Assembly: GCF_006715165.1 (NCBI RefSeq)
Contig: NZ_VFMS01000001.1
Location: 1,736,001 to 1,800,000, forward strand
DNA: 64,000 nucleotides
Reading direction: 5' to 3'
From: Arthrobacter sp. SLBN-122
Lineage (GTDB): Bacteria; Actinomycetota; Actinomycetes; Actinomycetales; Micrococcaceae
The first letter of the stretch is position 1. The number at the start of each line of letters is the position of its first letter. The position numbers were made by a program, and so were the translations under genes. Shown here piece after piece: positions 15,894 to 24,549 of this stretch. Under the pieces are notes generated by a model. It saw nothing but the letters and a program-made list of their open reading frames with translations, was not told the DNA's origin and made no database searches.

Positions 15894-17186
15894 GTGACCC
15901 ACGAAACACTTGACGCTTCAGCAGGCACGCTGCCCGCGGAGGCAATTGACGCGATCGAGCGTGCCGCCACATCCGCACACCGGCATGAGGAGCTGTTTTC
16001 CGAGCGCGCGGCAAACATCCGGCAGTCGGCAGTCAGGGACGTCTTCGACATCTCCCTGCGGCCGGGCCTGGTGTCCCTGGCGGGGGGAAGTCCCTACCTG
16101 CAGTCGCTGCCCCTGGACCGGCTGGCAGCAACGGCAGCCAAAATCATCGCGGAGGACGGCCTGACCGCCCTCCAGTACGGGGCCGGGCAGGGAACGGCGG
16201 AGCTCCGCGCGCAGATCTGCGAGGTCATGGCGGCCGAAGGAATTTTGGATGCCCGGCCGGAGAACGTGGTGATCACCGCAGGTTCCCAGTCGGCCCAGGA
16301 TGTGGCCACCAAACTCTTCTGCAATCCAGGTGACGTGGTGCTGGTGGAGGACCCTACCTACGTGGGTGCGCTCAACACTTTCGAGTCCTATCAGGTCCAG
16401 GTGGAGACCGTGGAGATGGACCAGTACGGGCTGGTTCCGGAGCTGCTGGAGGCCCGGATCGCCGCCCTGCAGCTTGCCGGCAAAAGCGTCAAATTCCTGT
16501 ACACCATTCCCAACTTCAACAATCCGTCCGGCATCACTCTGGCCAGGGAGCGCAGGCAACAGGTGGTGGATATATGCCGGCGCGCAAATATTCTGGTGCT
16601 GGAGGACAACCCGTATGGCCTGCTCCGCTTTGAAGGGGAGCCGCTGGCTCCCTTGCGGGCGGCAAACCCTGACGACGTGATCTACCTGGGGTCCTTCTCC
16701 AAGATTTTCGCGCCCGGACTGCGCATCGGCTGGGCGCTTGTGCCGGAGCACCTCCAGCGACGCTACTACCTGGCGGCGGAATCGGTAACGCTTTGCCCGC
16801 CTGCCCTGAACCAGATGCTGGTCTCGGCGTACCTGCGCGGCTACGACTGGAAAGGCCAAATCGAAACCTACCGCGGGCTGTACGCCGAGCGCTGCCGTGC
16901 CATGCTGGCCGCCCTCAAGGAATACATGCCCACGGGGACCACCTGGACCAGCCCGCAGGGCGGCTTCTTCGTCTGGGTGACGCTTCCTGAGGGCGTTGAT
17001 ACCTACCCGCTGCTGCACAAGGCGATCGATGCAGGCGTCGTGTTTATCCCCGGCGCCGCCTTCACGCCGTCGGACGATCCGTCCAACAAGCTGCGGCTCG
17101 CGTTCAGCGCCGTACCTCCCGAAGCCATCGCCGAGGGAGTGCGCCGGTTGGCGCCGGTGCTGCAGGAAGCCATTGCCGCGCTGTAG
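15894..17186 (+). CDS. PLP-dependent class I/II aminotransferase
   Basis: A 430-residue cytoplasmic aminotransferase of the MocR/LysN-like class but without a DNA-binding domain. Visible are the PLP-region ITAGSQSAQD, the substrate/cofactor segment NFNNPSGITL, DNPYGLLRFEG, and the PLP lysine in SFSKIFAPGLRIGW. Relatives act on 2-aminoadipate, aromatic or branched-chain amino acids; the exact substrate is open. The start is GTG 15894, which seems leaderless. Gene spacing to the universal stress protein is 44 bp with its own ribosome site, so co-transcription is possible. Confidence 0.92.
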   Translation: MTHETLDASAGTLPAEAIDAIERAATSAHRHEELFSERAANIRQSAVRDVFDISLRPGLVSLAGGSPYLQSLPLDRLAATAAKIIAEDGLTALQYGAGQGTAELRAQICEVMAAEGILDARPENVVITAGSQSAQDVATKLFCNPGDVVLVEDPTYVGALNTFESYQVQVETVEMDQYGLVPELLEARIAALQLAGKSVKFLYTIPNFNNPSGITLARERRQQVVDICRRANILVLEDNPYGLLRFEGEPLAPLRAANPDDVIYLGSFSKIFAPGLRIGWALVPEHLQRRYYLAAESVTLCPPALNQMLVSAYLRGYDWKGQIETYRGLYAERCRAMLAALKEYMPTGTTWTSPQGGFFVWVTLPEGVDTYPLLHKAIDAGVVFIPGAAFTPSDDPSNKLRLAFSAVPPEAIAEGVRRLAPVLQEAIAAL

Positions 17187-17230
17187 CGTAAGCCACACGA
17201 GTGCCGAAAACCGAGCAAAGGAGCATGCAT

Positions 17231-17659
17231 ATGGCTGGAATCATCGTTGTAGGGGTTGACGGCAGCGAGACCGCGAAGAGGGCGGCGCAGTCAGCCAAGG
17301 ACCTGGCGGCAGCCCTGGGCGCGTCCCTGCACGTCGTGTCCGCCTTCGACAGCGACAAGACCGAAGTGTTCGGCAGCGGCAGCGACCGCTGGATCGTCTC
17401 TGACGCCGACGCCGCGGAGCAGGTTGCCAGGACGGTGGCGGAATCGCTGGGCCGCGACATAACGGTGACGTATTCTGCGGCCCGGGGACGGCCGGCCGAC
17501 GCCCTCATCAAGGAAGCCCTGCGGATGGATGCACGGATCATCGTGGTGGGAAACCGGCGCATGCAGGGCATCGGGCGCGTCCTTGGCAGCGTGGCCAACA
17601 GCGTGGCCCACAACGCGCCCTGCGACGTGTACATCGCCAACACCTACGACGCCGACTAG
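17231..17659 (+). CDS. Universal stress protein (UspA family)
   Basis: A 142-residue single-domain universal stress protein. The N-terminal GIIVVGVDGSETAKRAAQ and the C-terminal nucleotide-binding run VVGNRRMQGIGRVLGSVANSVAH match the ATP-binding subclass. The ATG at 17231 is chosen because AAAGGAG ends seven bases upstream; two in-frame upstream starts are too close to or before that site. Likely role is stress survival through nucleotide sensing. Confidence 0.92.
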   Translation: MAGIIVVGVDGSETAKRAAQSAKDLAAALGASLHVVSAFDSDKTEVFGSGSDRWIVSDADAAEQVARTVAESLGRDITVTYSAARGRPADALIKEALRMDARIIVVGNRRMQGIGRVLGSVANSVAHNAPCDVYIANTYDAD

Positions 17660-17676
17660 TCCCCCGGGACCGGCTG

Positions 17677-17732
17677 CCGGCGTAACGCCGGACACGCCCC
17701 GTGGTGGCGCATATCGCTGCGGGGGGTGTCCG
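17677..17732 (+). terminator. Double hairpin after the universal stress protein gene
   Basis: A small perfect hairpin CCGGCG-TAA-CGCCGG (17677-17691) overlaps a larger one whose arms CGGACACGCCCC (17689-17700) and GGGGGGTGTCCG (17721-17732) pair at 11 of 12 positions. The two are mutually exclusive. The larger is followed by a T/C-rich stretch, so termination is likely. Confidence 0.6.
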
Positions 17733-17799
17733 TTCTCACCGCCATATCACCCTTTTGGCTGCTGGCACAAAGATAAAATTGAGGGAGGCCCCCAAAGGC

Positions 17800-18174
17800 G
17801 TGGACACTGACGAATCCACCCCCAGCGAAGGGCTCCCCTTGATCACCTTGCAGCGCCGCCAGCTCGTTGGCCACGACATCCTCCTGGCCCGCCACGGCAA
17901 CCACATCTCCTCCATGCGGGTGGACCGCAGCAACGGCAGGGTTGTTGCCCTCCTTGATGACGGCACCCTGGACAGCGCCCCCAACCTGATCGCGCCGGGG
18001 CTTGAGCTTCCCCAGACCGTGCGGAGCGTCCTGCGCGAGGACTGGAAGCTCCTGGGCGCGTGGGCCGGAATGGCGGCCCTGATGGGCGGCCTGATGACCG
18101 CAGCCGCTGTGGTTTTGGGGACCACGGCTGATCCTGCCCTGCTTGAGGCACTCACCGCCTACTCCGCCTACTAG
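17800..18174 (+). CDS. Small membrane-anchored protein of unknown function
   Basis: I do not recognise this 124-residue protein. From GTG 17800, chosen because GAGGGAGG ends 11 bases upstream, it has a soluble beta-rich N-terminal part (LITLQRRQLVGHDILLARHGNHISSMRV) resembling a small sensor or barrel, then a hydrophobic stretch near residues 85-108 (LLGAWAGMAALMGGLMTAAAVVLG) likely to span the membrane, and a short tail. It is convergent with the PAP2-like gene. Function unknown. Confidence 0.65.
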   Translation: MDTDESTPSEGLPLITLQRRQLVGHDILLARHGNHISSMRVDRSNGRVVALLDDGTLDSAPNLIAPGLELPQTVRSVLREDWKLLGAWAGMAALMGGLMTAAAVVLGTTADPALLEALTAYSAY

Positions 18175-18201
18175 GACGGGCGCCTCCCGGCACGGGTCCG
18201 T

Positions 18202-18843
18202 TCAGGCCACCAGCAAGTCCTGCAGCAGCCACCAGATTCCGGCCATCACCATGCCGCCGAAGAGCGAACCGGCCACCACCTGCGCCGGGGTATGAGCCCG
18301 CAGGACCACCCGTGACCAGCTGACCGCAGGAACCAGGAGCAGCAGCGGCACCCAGGCGGGGCCGAGCATCAGCACCAATACGACGGCGGCGCAGGACACG
18401 GCAGCGGCGTGGCCGCTCATTTTCCAGAACGGACTGACGGCCGCCAGGACGGCGACTCCGCCCACCACCGCCAGGACCATCGCGGTTACACTCCGGGGCG
18501 CGTCCACGGCGTTCAGCACCAGCAAACCCACAGCAATGCAGCCCAGCGCCATCAGGAGCACAGGGGCGCGCTGCTTCCGGTCGCTCACGTGGTGGTCGGT
18601 GACCTTTCCCATCCTGACCAGCACCAGCAGCACCAGGAGCGGAACCACACACACAAAGAGGGCCGCCAGGGCTCCGTAACCGATGGTCCCGGGGAATCCG
18701 GCCTCCGGCAGGGGGCTGATCAGCAGTTGGATGCTGACCACCACCGGCGGCTGGAAGACCTCCGTCAGCCACTTGGCGGCGTGGTTCCTGACCCGGATGG
18801 AGCCGCCGCTTACCGTCACTTCCTTGTTCAAGCCCTGGCCCAA
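18202..18843 (-). CDS. PAP2-like membrane phosphatase, atypical active site
   Basis: A 213-residue polytopic membrane protein of the PAP2 (type 2 phosphatidic acid phosphatase) superfamily. Motif 2 is SGH (143-145) and motif 3 is SRVVLRAHTPAQ with H184; motif 1 is loosely KVTDHHVSDR (80-89). The aspartate that normally assists H184 is glutamine (Q188), so activity may be altered. It begins only five bases after the E2 stop, in the bkd operon. The start TTG 18843 is uncertain; GTG 18819 is an alternative. Substrate could be a lipid or polyprenyl phosphate. Confidence 0.72.
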   Translation of the reverse strand: MGQGLNKEVTVSGGSIRVRNHAAKWLTEVFQPPVVVSIQLLISPLPEAGFPGTIGYGALAALFVCVVPLLVLLVLVRMGKVTDHHVSDRKQRAPVLLMALGCIAVGLLVLNAVDAPRSVTAMVLAVVGGVAVLAAVSPFWKMSGHAAAVSCAAVVLVLMLGPAWVPLLLLVPAVSWSRVVLRAHTPAQVVAGSLFGGMVMAGIWWLLQDLLVA

Positions 18844-18848
18844 AACGC

Positions 18849-20336
18849 CTAGTCCAGGAGGAGTGCGGGCTCTTCCAGGATGGCCGCGACGTCGGCCATG
18901 AAACGGGCGGACAGATCACCATCCACCACGCGGTGGTCGAAGGATCCTCCCAGCGTGGTGATCCAGCGGGGAATCACCTCGCCGTCCAGGACCCAGGGCT
19001 TTTGCTTAATGGTTCCGAAGGCGACGATGGCCACTTCGCCCGGATTGATGATGGGCGTGCCGGTGTCGATGCCCAGGGCGCCGATGTTGGTGATGGTGAG
19101 CGTGCCGCCCTGCATCTCGCCCGGCTGGGTCTTCCCCGCCCGGGCGGTGGTGGCCAGGTTGTTCAGCGCCAGCGCCAGCTCCTTCAGGGAGAGGTCCTGG
19201 GCGTTCTTGATGTTGGGGACCATCAGTCCGCGCGGAGTTGCAGCGGCAATGCCGAGGTTCATGAAGTGCTTGACATGGATTTCAGCGGTGTCGGAGTCCT
19301 CGTTGTCCACCCATGAGGCATTCACGCTGGGGTTCCGGGCGGCCGCCCAGATGACGGCCTTGGCCAGGATGAGCAGCGGCGAGACCTTGACCCCCTCGAA
19401 GTCCCGGGAAGCCTTGAGCCGCTTGACGAATTCCATGGTGCGGCTGGCATCGACGTCCACGAAGATGCTGACATGCGGCGCGGCGAAGGCGGATTCCACC
19501 ATCGCCTTTGCCGTGGCCTTGCGGACGCCCTTGACTGGGATCCGCTCCACGCGCTGGTCCTGCGGCTTACCGGGCTTGCCCCAGAAACCGTCTGCCTTGT
19601 CCAGTTCGGCATCGCGCTGCGCCTGGTAGCTGACCAGGTCCTCGCGCGTCACCTCGCCCCGTGATCCGGTGGCAACAACATCCGCGAGGTCGATGCCGAG
19701 ATCCCGGGCGATCTTGCGCACCGGCGGTTTGGCCAGCACCCGGTTGACCAGGCCCGTAATGGTGCCGCCAAAGGTGGGCCGGTTGTCGACGGCGGCGGGT
19801 TCGGTGGCGGTCACAGCAGCGGGCGTGTGCGGCTGGACGGGCTCGACCTGCGGGGCGTTGACAGTCACGGCGGCGGCCGGCGTGGTCTTCCGCGGGCGCC
19901 GCTTGACGGCATCGGCTTTGGGGCCGGAACCCACCAGCGGACCGGCGGCCGGGGCACTTTCCCCAGTGCCGCCGTCGGCCGCTGTCTCCTCTGCGACATC
20001 CTCCGGGAGCTTGCCGTACAGCGGCTGCACCGGCGTTTCGTGGGCAACGGGCGCCTCCGGCGCACGGACGTCCGCCGGCGTAGGATCGCCGGAGACGTCA
20101 TCGCTGACGCTGATGATGGCGGTGCCGACGTCCACGGTCACCCCTTCATCCACCAGCAGTTCGGTGACCGTCCCGGCAAACGGGGACGGCAGCTCCACGA
20201 TGGACTTGGCGGTTTCAATCTCGCAAAGGACGTCATTGATGGCGACGGCGTCGCCCGGCTTGACCTTCCAGGAGACGATTTCCGCCTCGGTGAGGCCCTC
20301 GCCGACATCAGGCAGGTTGAACTTGTTCAGGGTCAT
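18849..20336 (-). CDS. bkdC: Branched-chain 2-oxoacid dehydrogenase E2 (dihydrolipoamide acyltransferase)
   Basis: Core acyltransferase of a 2-oxoacid dehydrogenase complex; it moves the acyl group to CoA through a lipoyl arm. The 495 residues comprise one lipoyl domain (1-77, lipoylated K44 in ETAKS), a Pro/Ala linker, the E1/E3-binding domain (about 201-237, [15 protein letters not shown]), and the catalytic domain ending in HRVVDG (H468, D472). The ETAKS-VELPSP form matches actinobacterial branched-chain enzymes more than pyruvate ones. It starts seven bases after the E1 beta stop. No E3 gene is nearby. Confidence 0.9.
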   Translation of the reverse strand: MTLNKFNLPDVGEGLTEAEIVSWKVKPGDAVAINDVLCEIETAKSIVELPSPFAGTVTELLVDEGVTVDVGTAIISVSDDVSGDPTPADVRAPEAPVAHETPVQPLYGKLPEDVAEETAADGGTGESAPAAGPLVGSGPKADAVKRRPRKTTPAAAVTVNAPQVEPVQPHTPAAVTATEPAAVDNRPTFGGTITGLVNRVLAKPPVRKIARDLGIDLADVVATGSRGEVTREDLVSYQAQRDAELDKADGFWGKPGKPQDQRVERIPVKGVRKATAKAMVESAFAAPHVSIFVDVDASRTMEFVKRLKASRDFEGVKVSPLLILAKAVIWAAARNPSVNASWVDNEDSDTAEIHVKHFMNLGIAAATPRGLMVPNIKNAQDLSLKELALALNNLATTARAGKTQPGEMQGGTLTITNIGALGIDTGTPIINPGEVAIVAFGTIKQKPWVLDGEVIPRWITTLGGSFDHRVVDGDLSARFMADVAAILEEPALLLD

Positions 20337-20343
20337 GGTGTCC

Positions 20344-21324
20344 TCAGTAGGAGAGGGCGCGGTCCAGCGCCTCCAGGATGCGGTCGATGTCCGGAAGGTA
20401 GTCTTCCTCCACCTTGGCAACGGGATAGGGCATGTGGAATCCGCCGACGCGCATCACCGGGGCCTCGAGCGAGTGGAACGCACGTTCACTGATGCGGGCG
20501 GCGATTTCACCGCCGATTCCACCGAACGTCGGTGCCTCGTGCGCCACGATCAACCGCCCGGTCTTCTGGACGGACGCGGTGACGGCGTCGAAGTCGATCG
20601 GCGAAATGGACCGCAGGTCGATGACCTCCACACTCCTGCCGTCCTCGGCCGCGGCGTTGGCGGCGGCCAGCGCCACGGGAACCAGGGGACCGTACGCAAC
20701 CACCGTGGCATCCGTGCCTTCACGCAGCACGTGGGCCTTGAACGGGTCTTCCGACGGGCCCGGCGCCTGGACGTCGACGTCACCCTTGAGCCAGTAGCGG
20801 CGCTTGGGCTCGAAGATGATCACCGGGTCCTGGCACTCCACGGCCTGCTGGATCATCCAGTAGGCGTCATGCGGGTTGGAGGGGGTGATGATGCGCAGGC
20901 CCGCCGTATGGGCGAACAACGCCTCGGGCGATTCGGAGTGGTGCTCCACGGAACCGATGCCGCCGCCGTACGGGATCCGGATGACGACGGGGACCGTGAG
21001 GTTGCCGTGGCTGCGGGCGTGCATCTTGGCCAGCTGCGTGGTGATCTGGTTGAAGCCGGGGAAGACGAACCCGTCGAACTGGATCTCGCAGACCGGGCTG
21101 TACCCGCGCAGGGCCAGACCGATCGCGGTGCCGATGATGCCCGATTCGGCCAGCGGCGTGTCCACCACCCGGTCCGGGCCGAACTCGCCGATCAGGCCGT
21201 CCGTCACCCGGTAGACACCGCCCAGGGGGCCAATGTCCTCGCCCATCAACAGGGACTTGGGGTTGGCGGCCAAGGCGGCCCGCAGACCCTCGTTAATGGC
21301 CTTGGCGATGGTCATGGTGGTCAT
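20344..21324 (-). CDS. bkdB: Branched-chain 2-oxoacid dehydrogenase E1 beta subunit
   Basis: The 326-residue beta subunit completes the thiamine-diphosphate site of E1 and decarboxylates branched-chain 2-oxoacids. Family features are [18 protein letters not shown] near the N-terminus, [18 protein letters not shown], the [23 protein letters not shown] segment and [16 protein letters not shown]. The chosen ATG 21324 shares its A with the TGA stop of the alpha subunit, which explains a 1:1 ratio through coupled translation; ATG 21315 is a nearby alternative. Symbol naming varies between species. Confidence 0.9.
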   Translation of the reverse strand: MTTMTIAKAINEGLRAALAANPKSLLMGEDIGPLGGVYRVTDGLIGEFGPDRVVDTPLAESGIIGTAIGLALRGYSPVCEIQFDGFVFPGFNQITTQLAKMHARSHGNLTVPVVIRIPYGGGIGSVEHHSESPEALFAHTAGLRIITPSNPHDAYWMIQQAVECQDPVIIFEPKRRYWLKGDVDVQAPGPSEDPFKAHVLREGTDATVVAYGPLVPVALAAANAAAEDGRSVEVIDLRSISPIDFDAVTASVQKTGRLIVAHEAPTFGGIGGEIAARISERAFHSLEAPVMRVGGFHMPYPVAKVEEDYLPDIDRILEALDRALSY

Positions 21325-22556
21325 CAGTGGCCTGCCTTTGCTGCCTGCCCGGCGGACTCTTCCTCGCCGGCGAATCCTGCACTGTACTCCTCGAACCACG
21401 CCAGTTCCTCGGCCACCAGCGGGTGCGCCTGCGCATAGACGTTGGCGAAGGCCTGCCGGATGTCCGGGTTTTCGAGGTCATGGGCGGTGCGCCGGACATA
21501 CCCGGCCAGCTCATCGCCGTCGGCTTTGACCTTGGCGAAGAAGGCATCGTCCGCAAGATCCTGGGCACGCAGGTACTTCTCGAGCCGTGCCAGCGGATCC
21601 TTGGCGCGCCAGGCGTCTTCCTCCGTCGACGGGCGGTACTTGGTGGGGTCGTCGGCGGTGGTGTGGGCGCCCACGCGGTAGGTGAACGCCTCAATGAGGA
21701 CGGGACCGTTGCCCTGGCGCGCATGCTCCAGCGCCCACTCCGTGACTGCGTGCACCGCGATCACGTCATTGCCGTCCACCCGGATCCCGGGGAAACCGTA
21801 GCCCTTGGCGCGGTTGGAGAGCGGCACCCGCGTCTGGACGTTGGTGGGTACCGAAATGGCCCAGTGGTTGTTCTGGCAGAAGAACACCACCGGCGCCTTG
21901 TAGGAAGAGGCGAACACCATGGACTCGTGCACGTCGCCTTCGGAGCTGGCGCCGTCACCGAAGTAGGCGATGACCGCAGCATCCGGCTGCTCTTTGGCCC
22001 CATCCGTTGCGGCGGCGAGCTTCTGGTCGCGCTGGATCCCCATGGCGTAGCCCACGGCGTGGAGGGTCTGGGCAGCCAGAACCAGGGTGTAGAGGTGGAA
22101 GTTGGTGTCCTTGGGGTTCCAGCCGCCATTGGAGACTCCCCGGAACTGGCGCAGGAGTTCGGCCAGATCCACGTTACGGGTAAGCGCGACGCCATGCTCC
22201 CGGTAGGTGGGGAAGATGTAGTCCTGCGGCTGGCTGGCCCTGCCCGAGCCGATCTGCGCTGCTTCCTGTCCCGTCAACGGTACCCACAGTGCCAGTTGGC
22301 CCTGGCGCTGAAGAGCGGTTGCTTCAACGTCGAACCGGCGGATTGCGGCCATGTCCGCGTACAGCCCGCGCAGGTCCTCCTGCGTCAGTTTGTCCGCGTA
22401 GGCACTGAAGACCGGATCGGCGCCCAGCTTCCCGTCCGGGCCGAGCAGCTGCACCATCTGTGCCGCGGGCTCGCCCATCACGGCCTCAGCATCGGCTTCC
22501 CGCTGGTCGTCTACCGCTGTTCCGTCGAACTCGGTGGAAGGCAGATGAGTGCCCAT
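21324..22556 (-). CDS. bkdA: Branched-chain 2-oxoacid dehydrogenase E1 alpha subunit
   Basis: First gene of the bkd operon. The 410-residue thiamine-diphosphate subunit shows the cofactor motif GDGASSEGDVHESMVFAS followed by NNHWAIS, and the phosphorylation-loop region EAFTYRVGAHTTADDPTKYR that is typical of branched-chain rather than pyruvate enzymes. Start ATG 22556 has AAGGAG about seven bases upstream. The complex feeds leucine, isoleucine and valine carbon into CoA esters, including branched fatty-acid primers. A 40-bp concentric dyad lies 50 bp upstream. Confidence 0.9.
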   Translation of the reverse strand: MGTHLPSTEFDGTAVDDQREADAEAVMGEPAAQMVQLLGPDGKLGADPVFSAYADKLTQEDLRGLYADMAAIRRFDVEATALQRQGQLALWVPLTGQEAAQIGSGRASQPQDYIFPTYREHGVALTRNVDLAELLRQFRGVSNGGWNPKDTNFHLYTLVLAAQTLHAVGYAMGIQRDQKLAAATDGAKEQPDAAVIAYFGDGASSEGDVHESMVFASSYKAPVVFFCQNNHWAISVPTNVQTRVPLSNRAKGYGFPGIRVDGNDVIAVHAVTEWALEHARQGNGPVLIEAFTYRVGAHTTADDPTKYRPSTEEDAWRAKDPLARLEKYLRAQDLADDAFFAKVKADGDELAGYVRRTAHDLENPDIRQAFANVYAQAHPLVAEELAWFEEYSAGFAGEEESAGQAAKAGH

Positions 22557-22574
22557 ACCGTCTCCTTGCTTGCC

Positions 22575-22586
22575 GCATCCGGATGC
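22575..22586. promoter_or_regulatory. 12-bp palindrome just upstream of bkd
   Basis: GCATCCGGATGC is a perfect palindrome 19-30 bp before the E1 alpha start, probably in the mRNA leader or at the start point. Role unknown. Confidence 0.35.
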
Positions 22587-22605
22587 AATGCAAATGTCGC
22601 TGGGA

Positions 22606-22645
22606 TATATGCCTCATAAGGAATAGATTCCCTGCACGGCATATA
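22606..22645. promoter_or_regulatory. Concentric dyad upstream of bkd, candidate operator
   Basis: Outer arms TATATGCC (22606-22613) and GGCATATA (22638-22645) and inner arms GGAAT (22620-22624) and ATTCC (22627-22631) share exactly the same centre, 22625.5. Two nested, co-centred dyads over 40 bp suggest a multi-dimer regulator such as an Lrp/AsnC-type protein, which controls bkd operons in other bacteria. No regulator gene is adjacent. Confidence 0.55.
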
Positions 22646-22706
22646 CATTGGCTTACTGATCCTAACTTTATCTTCGGTAGGTAGCGGGAGGGCTACTTGT
22701 TAAGTG

Positions 22707-23825
22707 CTAGGAAGTTGCCGGTGCCTTTGTATAGTCGGCACACAACTGGAGGAACCGGGTGTTTGCCTCCGGTTCCCCGATACTGACGCGCACACCCTCT
22801 CCGGGGAAGGCCCGTACGGAGAGCGCCCGGGTCCCTGCCAGCTCCGCGAAAGCGGCACTTTCGGCACCAAGTGCAAGCCAAACGAAGTTGCCCTGGGCGT
22901 CCGGAATATCCCATCCAAGCTCCCGGAGACCCGCCGTGACCCGCGCCCGTTCATCCACCAGTTTTTGTACCCTTTCCACAACCTGGGCGTGATTCCCAAG
23001 GGAAACAATTGCGGCTTTTTCGGCTATTTGGGACACGGCGAACGGGGTCGCCGCAACCCTTAGGTACTGCGTCAATTCAGGATGGGAGACGCTGTACCCC
23101 ACGCGCAGGCCGGCCAGGCCGTGTGCTTTGGAAAAGGTCCGAAGCACCACCACGTTGGGGTATTTGCGGTAGAGATCGATCCCGTCGACAGCGTCAGCGG
23201 CCCTGACAAATTCCTGGTAGGCCTCGTCAATGACCACCACGACGTCGGCCGGCACGGACCGGATGAACGCTTCGGTTTCATCCGCGGCAAGGGCCGGCCC
23301 GGTGGGGTTGTTCGGTGTGCAGAGGAGAATGACTTTGGTGCGGGCGGTTACGGCGGCCGCCATGGCTTCCAGGTCATGCCGCCCGTCCGCGGTCACGGGG
23401 ATGCGCACGCTTTCGGCACCTGCAAGGCCCACGCTGATGGGGTACGCCTCAAAGGAGCGCCAGGCATAGATGACTTCGTCCGCCTTGCCGTCCTCGTTCT
23501 GGCCGGCAAACGCGGCAAGGATCTGGTTCAGGGCGCCCAGGCTTCCAGCCCCGGTGACGATGTCTTCGGCGGGCACGCCAAGGAATTCCGCCAGGGCAGC
23601 CCGCAGCTTGCTGCTAAGCGGATCGGGGTACCTGTTGAAGTCCGTCTGGTTGGCGATCGCCTCGAGCACGGCCGGAATCGGCGGCAGCGGGTTTTCGTTG
23701 GATGACAGCTTGTAGCTGGCAAGTCCATTGACGGTGGCCGGCGGCTTTCCTGCGGCGTAGCGGGGCAACCGGTCCAGCACAGGGCGGGGTGCGATGCCGC
23801 CGGCCCTGGTCTCAGGTGAAGTCAT
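22707..23825 (-). CDS. Histidinol-phosphate / aromatic aminotransferase
   Basis: A 372-residue PLP-dependent aminotransferase of the HisC family. It shows the N-terminal YKLSSNENPLPP, NNPTGP, IDEAYQEFVR, and the PLP lysine in TFSKAHGLAGLRVGY. In actinobacteria such second HisC copies often act on aromatic amino acids (named Pat), and it is not in a his operon here, so both roles are open. It lies upstream of and in the same direction as bkd, 150 bp apart with an operator-like dyad between, so it is probably a separate transcript. Confidence 0.88.
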   Translation of the reverse strand: MTSPETRAGGIAPRPVLDRLPRYAAGKPPATVNGLASYKLSSNENPLPPIPAVLEAIANQTDFNRYPDPLSSKLRAALAEFLGVPAEDIVTGAGSLGALNQILAAFAGQNEDGKADEVIYAWRSFEAYPISVGLAGAESVRIPVTADGRHDLEAMAAAVTARTKVILLCTPNNPTGPALAADETEAFIRSVPADVVVVIDEAYQEFVRAADAVDGIDLYRKYPNVVVLRTFSKAHGLAGLRVGYSVSHPELTQYLRVAATPFAVSQIAEKAAIVSLGNHAQVVERVQKLVDERARVTAGLRELGWDIPDAQGNFVWLALGAESAAFAELAGTRALSVRAFPGEGVRVSIGEPEANTRFLQLCADYTKAPATS

Positions 23826-23931
23826 GGCCTCTAGCCTACTTCCAGGGCCCCAGGGGGATCAGGGAGCAACCCAATGAAATTGAGGGCATGCTGCCGGCCG
23901 CTCACCAGGACCGATATGGAACCATGGTGCC

Positions 23932-24357
23932 ATGGGTTCACTTATCCTCCGGGTCATCGTCAATGCCGCAGCTCTTTGGGTGGCCAGCTGGATCCTGCCG
24001 GGCATGGACATCTCAAGCACGGCGGCATCGGATGCGGTGGCCAGGACGGGCATTTCACAGGACACCGACACCATTGGGATTGTCCTGGCCTACCTCTTTA
24101 TCGGCCTCATCTTCGGTGTGGTTAACGCCCTCGTGCGGCCACTGGTCAGGCTCCTGGCACTTCCCATCACCATCCTGACCCTCGGCCTGTTCGCGATCGT
24201 GATCAACGCCGCCATGCTGTACCTGACAGCCTGGATCAGCAGTTACACGCCCGTGCACCTCACCATCGATTCCTTCTTCTGGACTGCCGTCCTCGCAGCG
24301 ATCATCATCTCCCTGGTCTCACTGGTGGCGGGCTTGCTGCCGGGCGCCAGGCGCTGA
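23932..24357 (+). CDS. Phage-holin-4-like membrane protein
   Basis: A 141-residue integral membrane protein with four hydrophobic segments (about 5-20, 47-70, 75-97 and 112-135). The sequence LILRVIVNAAALWVASWILPG and the VNALVRPLVRLLALPITILTLGLF segment match the family labelled phage holin 4_2, which is common in actinobacterial chromosomes and not tied to phage. Function unknown. Start ATG 23932. Confidence 0.85.
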   Translation: MGSLILRVIVNAAALWVASWILPGMDISSTAASDAVARTGISQDTDTIGIVLAYLFIGLIFGVVNALVRPLVRLLALPITILTLGLFAIVINAAMLYLTAWISSYTPVHLTIDSFFWTAVLAAIIISLVSLVAGLLPGARR

Positions 24358-24549
24358 CTCCGGGCGGGGATTGGAACCCGAGTAGGCGGGCAGGAGGAAT
24401 CAGGTACCGACAAGTGGCGTCCCCGTAGGCAATTCCCAAAACTTCAGTACCCGCCACCCATGACCCCCAAGGCACGGGCCGCTTAGGCTGCCAATCGGGC
24501 CCCTCCAGAGGCCTGCTTCCTGCCAGTTTCGAAACACGGGGGCCCACGA

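Noticed and set aside
23932..24357. Phage lysis gene (holin)
   Set aside because: The family name is historical; there are no other phage genes and the protein is widespread in actinobacterial chromosomes.
24358..24549. Possible riboswitch leader before the secreted GH25-like gene
   Set aside because: I could not fold it into any known riboswitch or find convincing paired arms.
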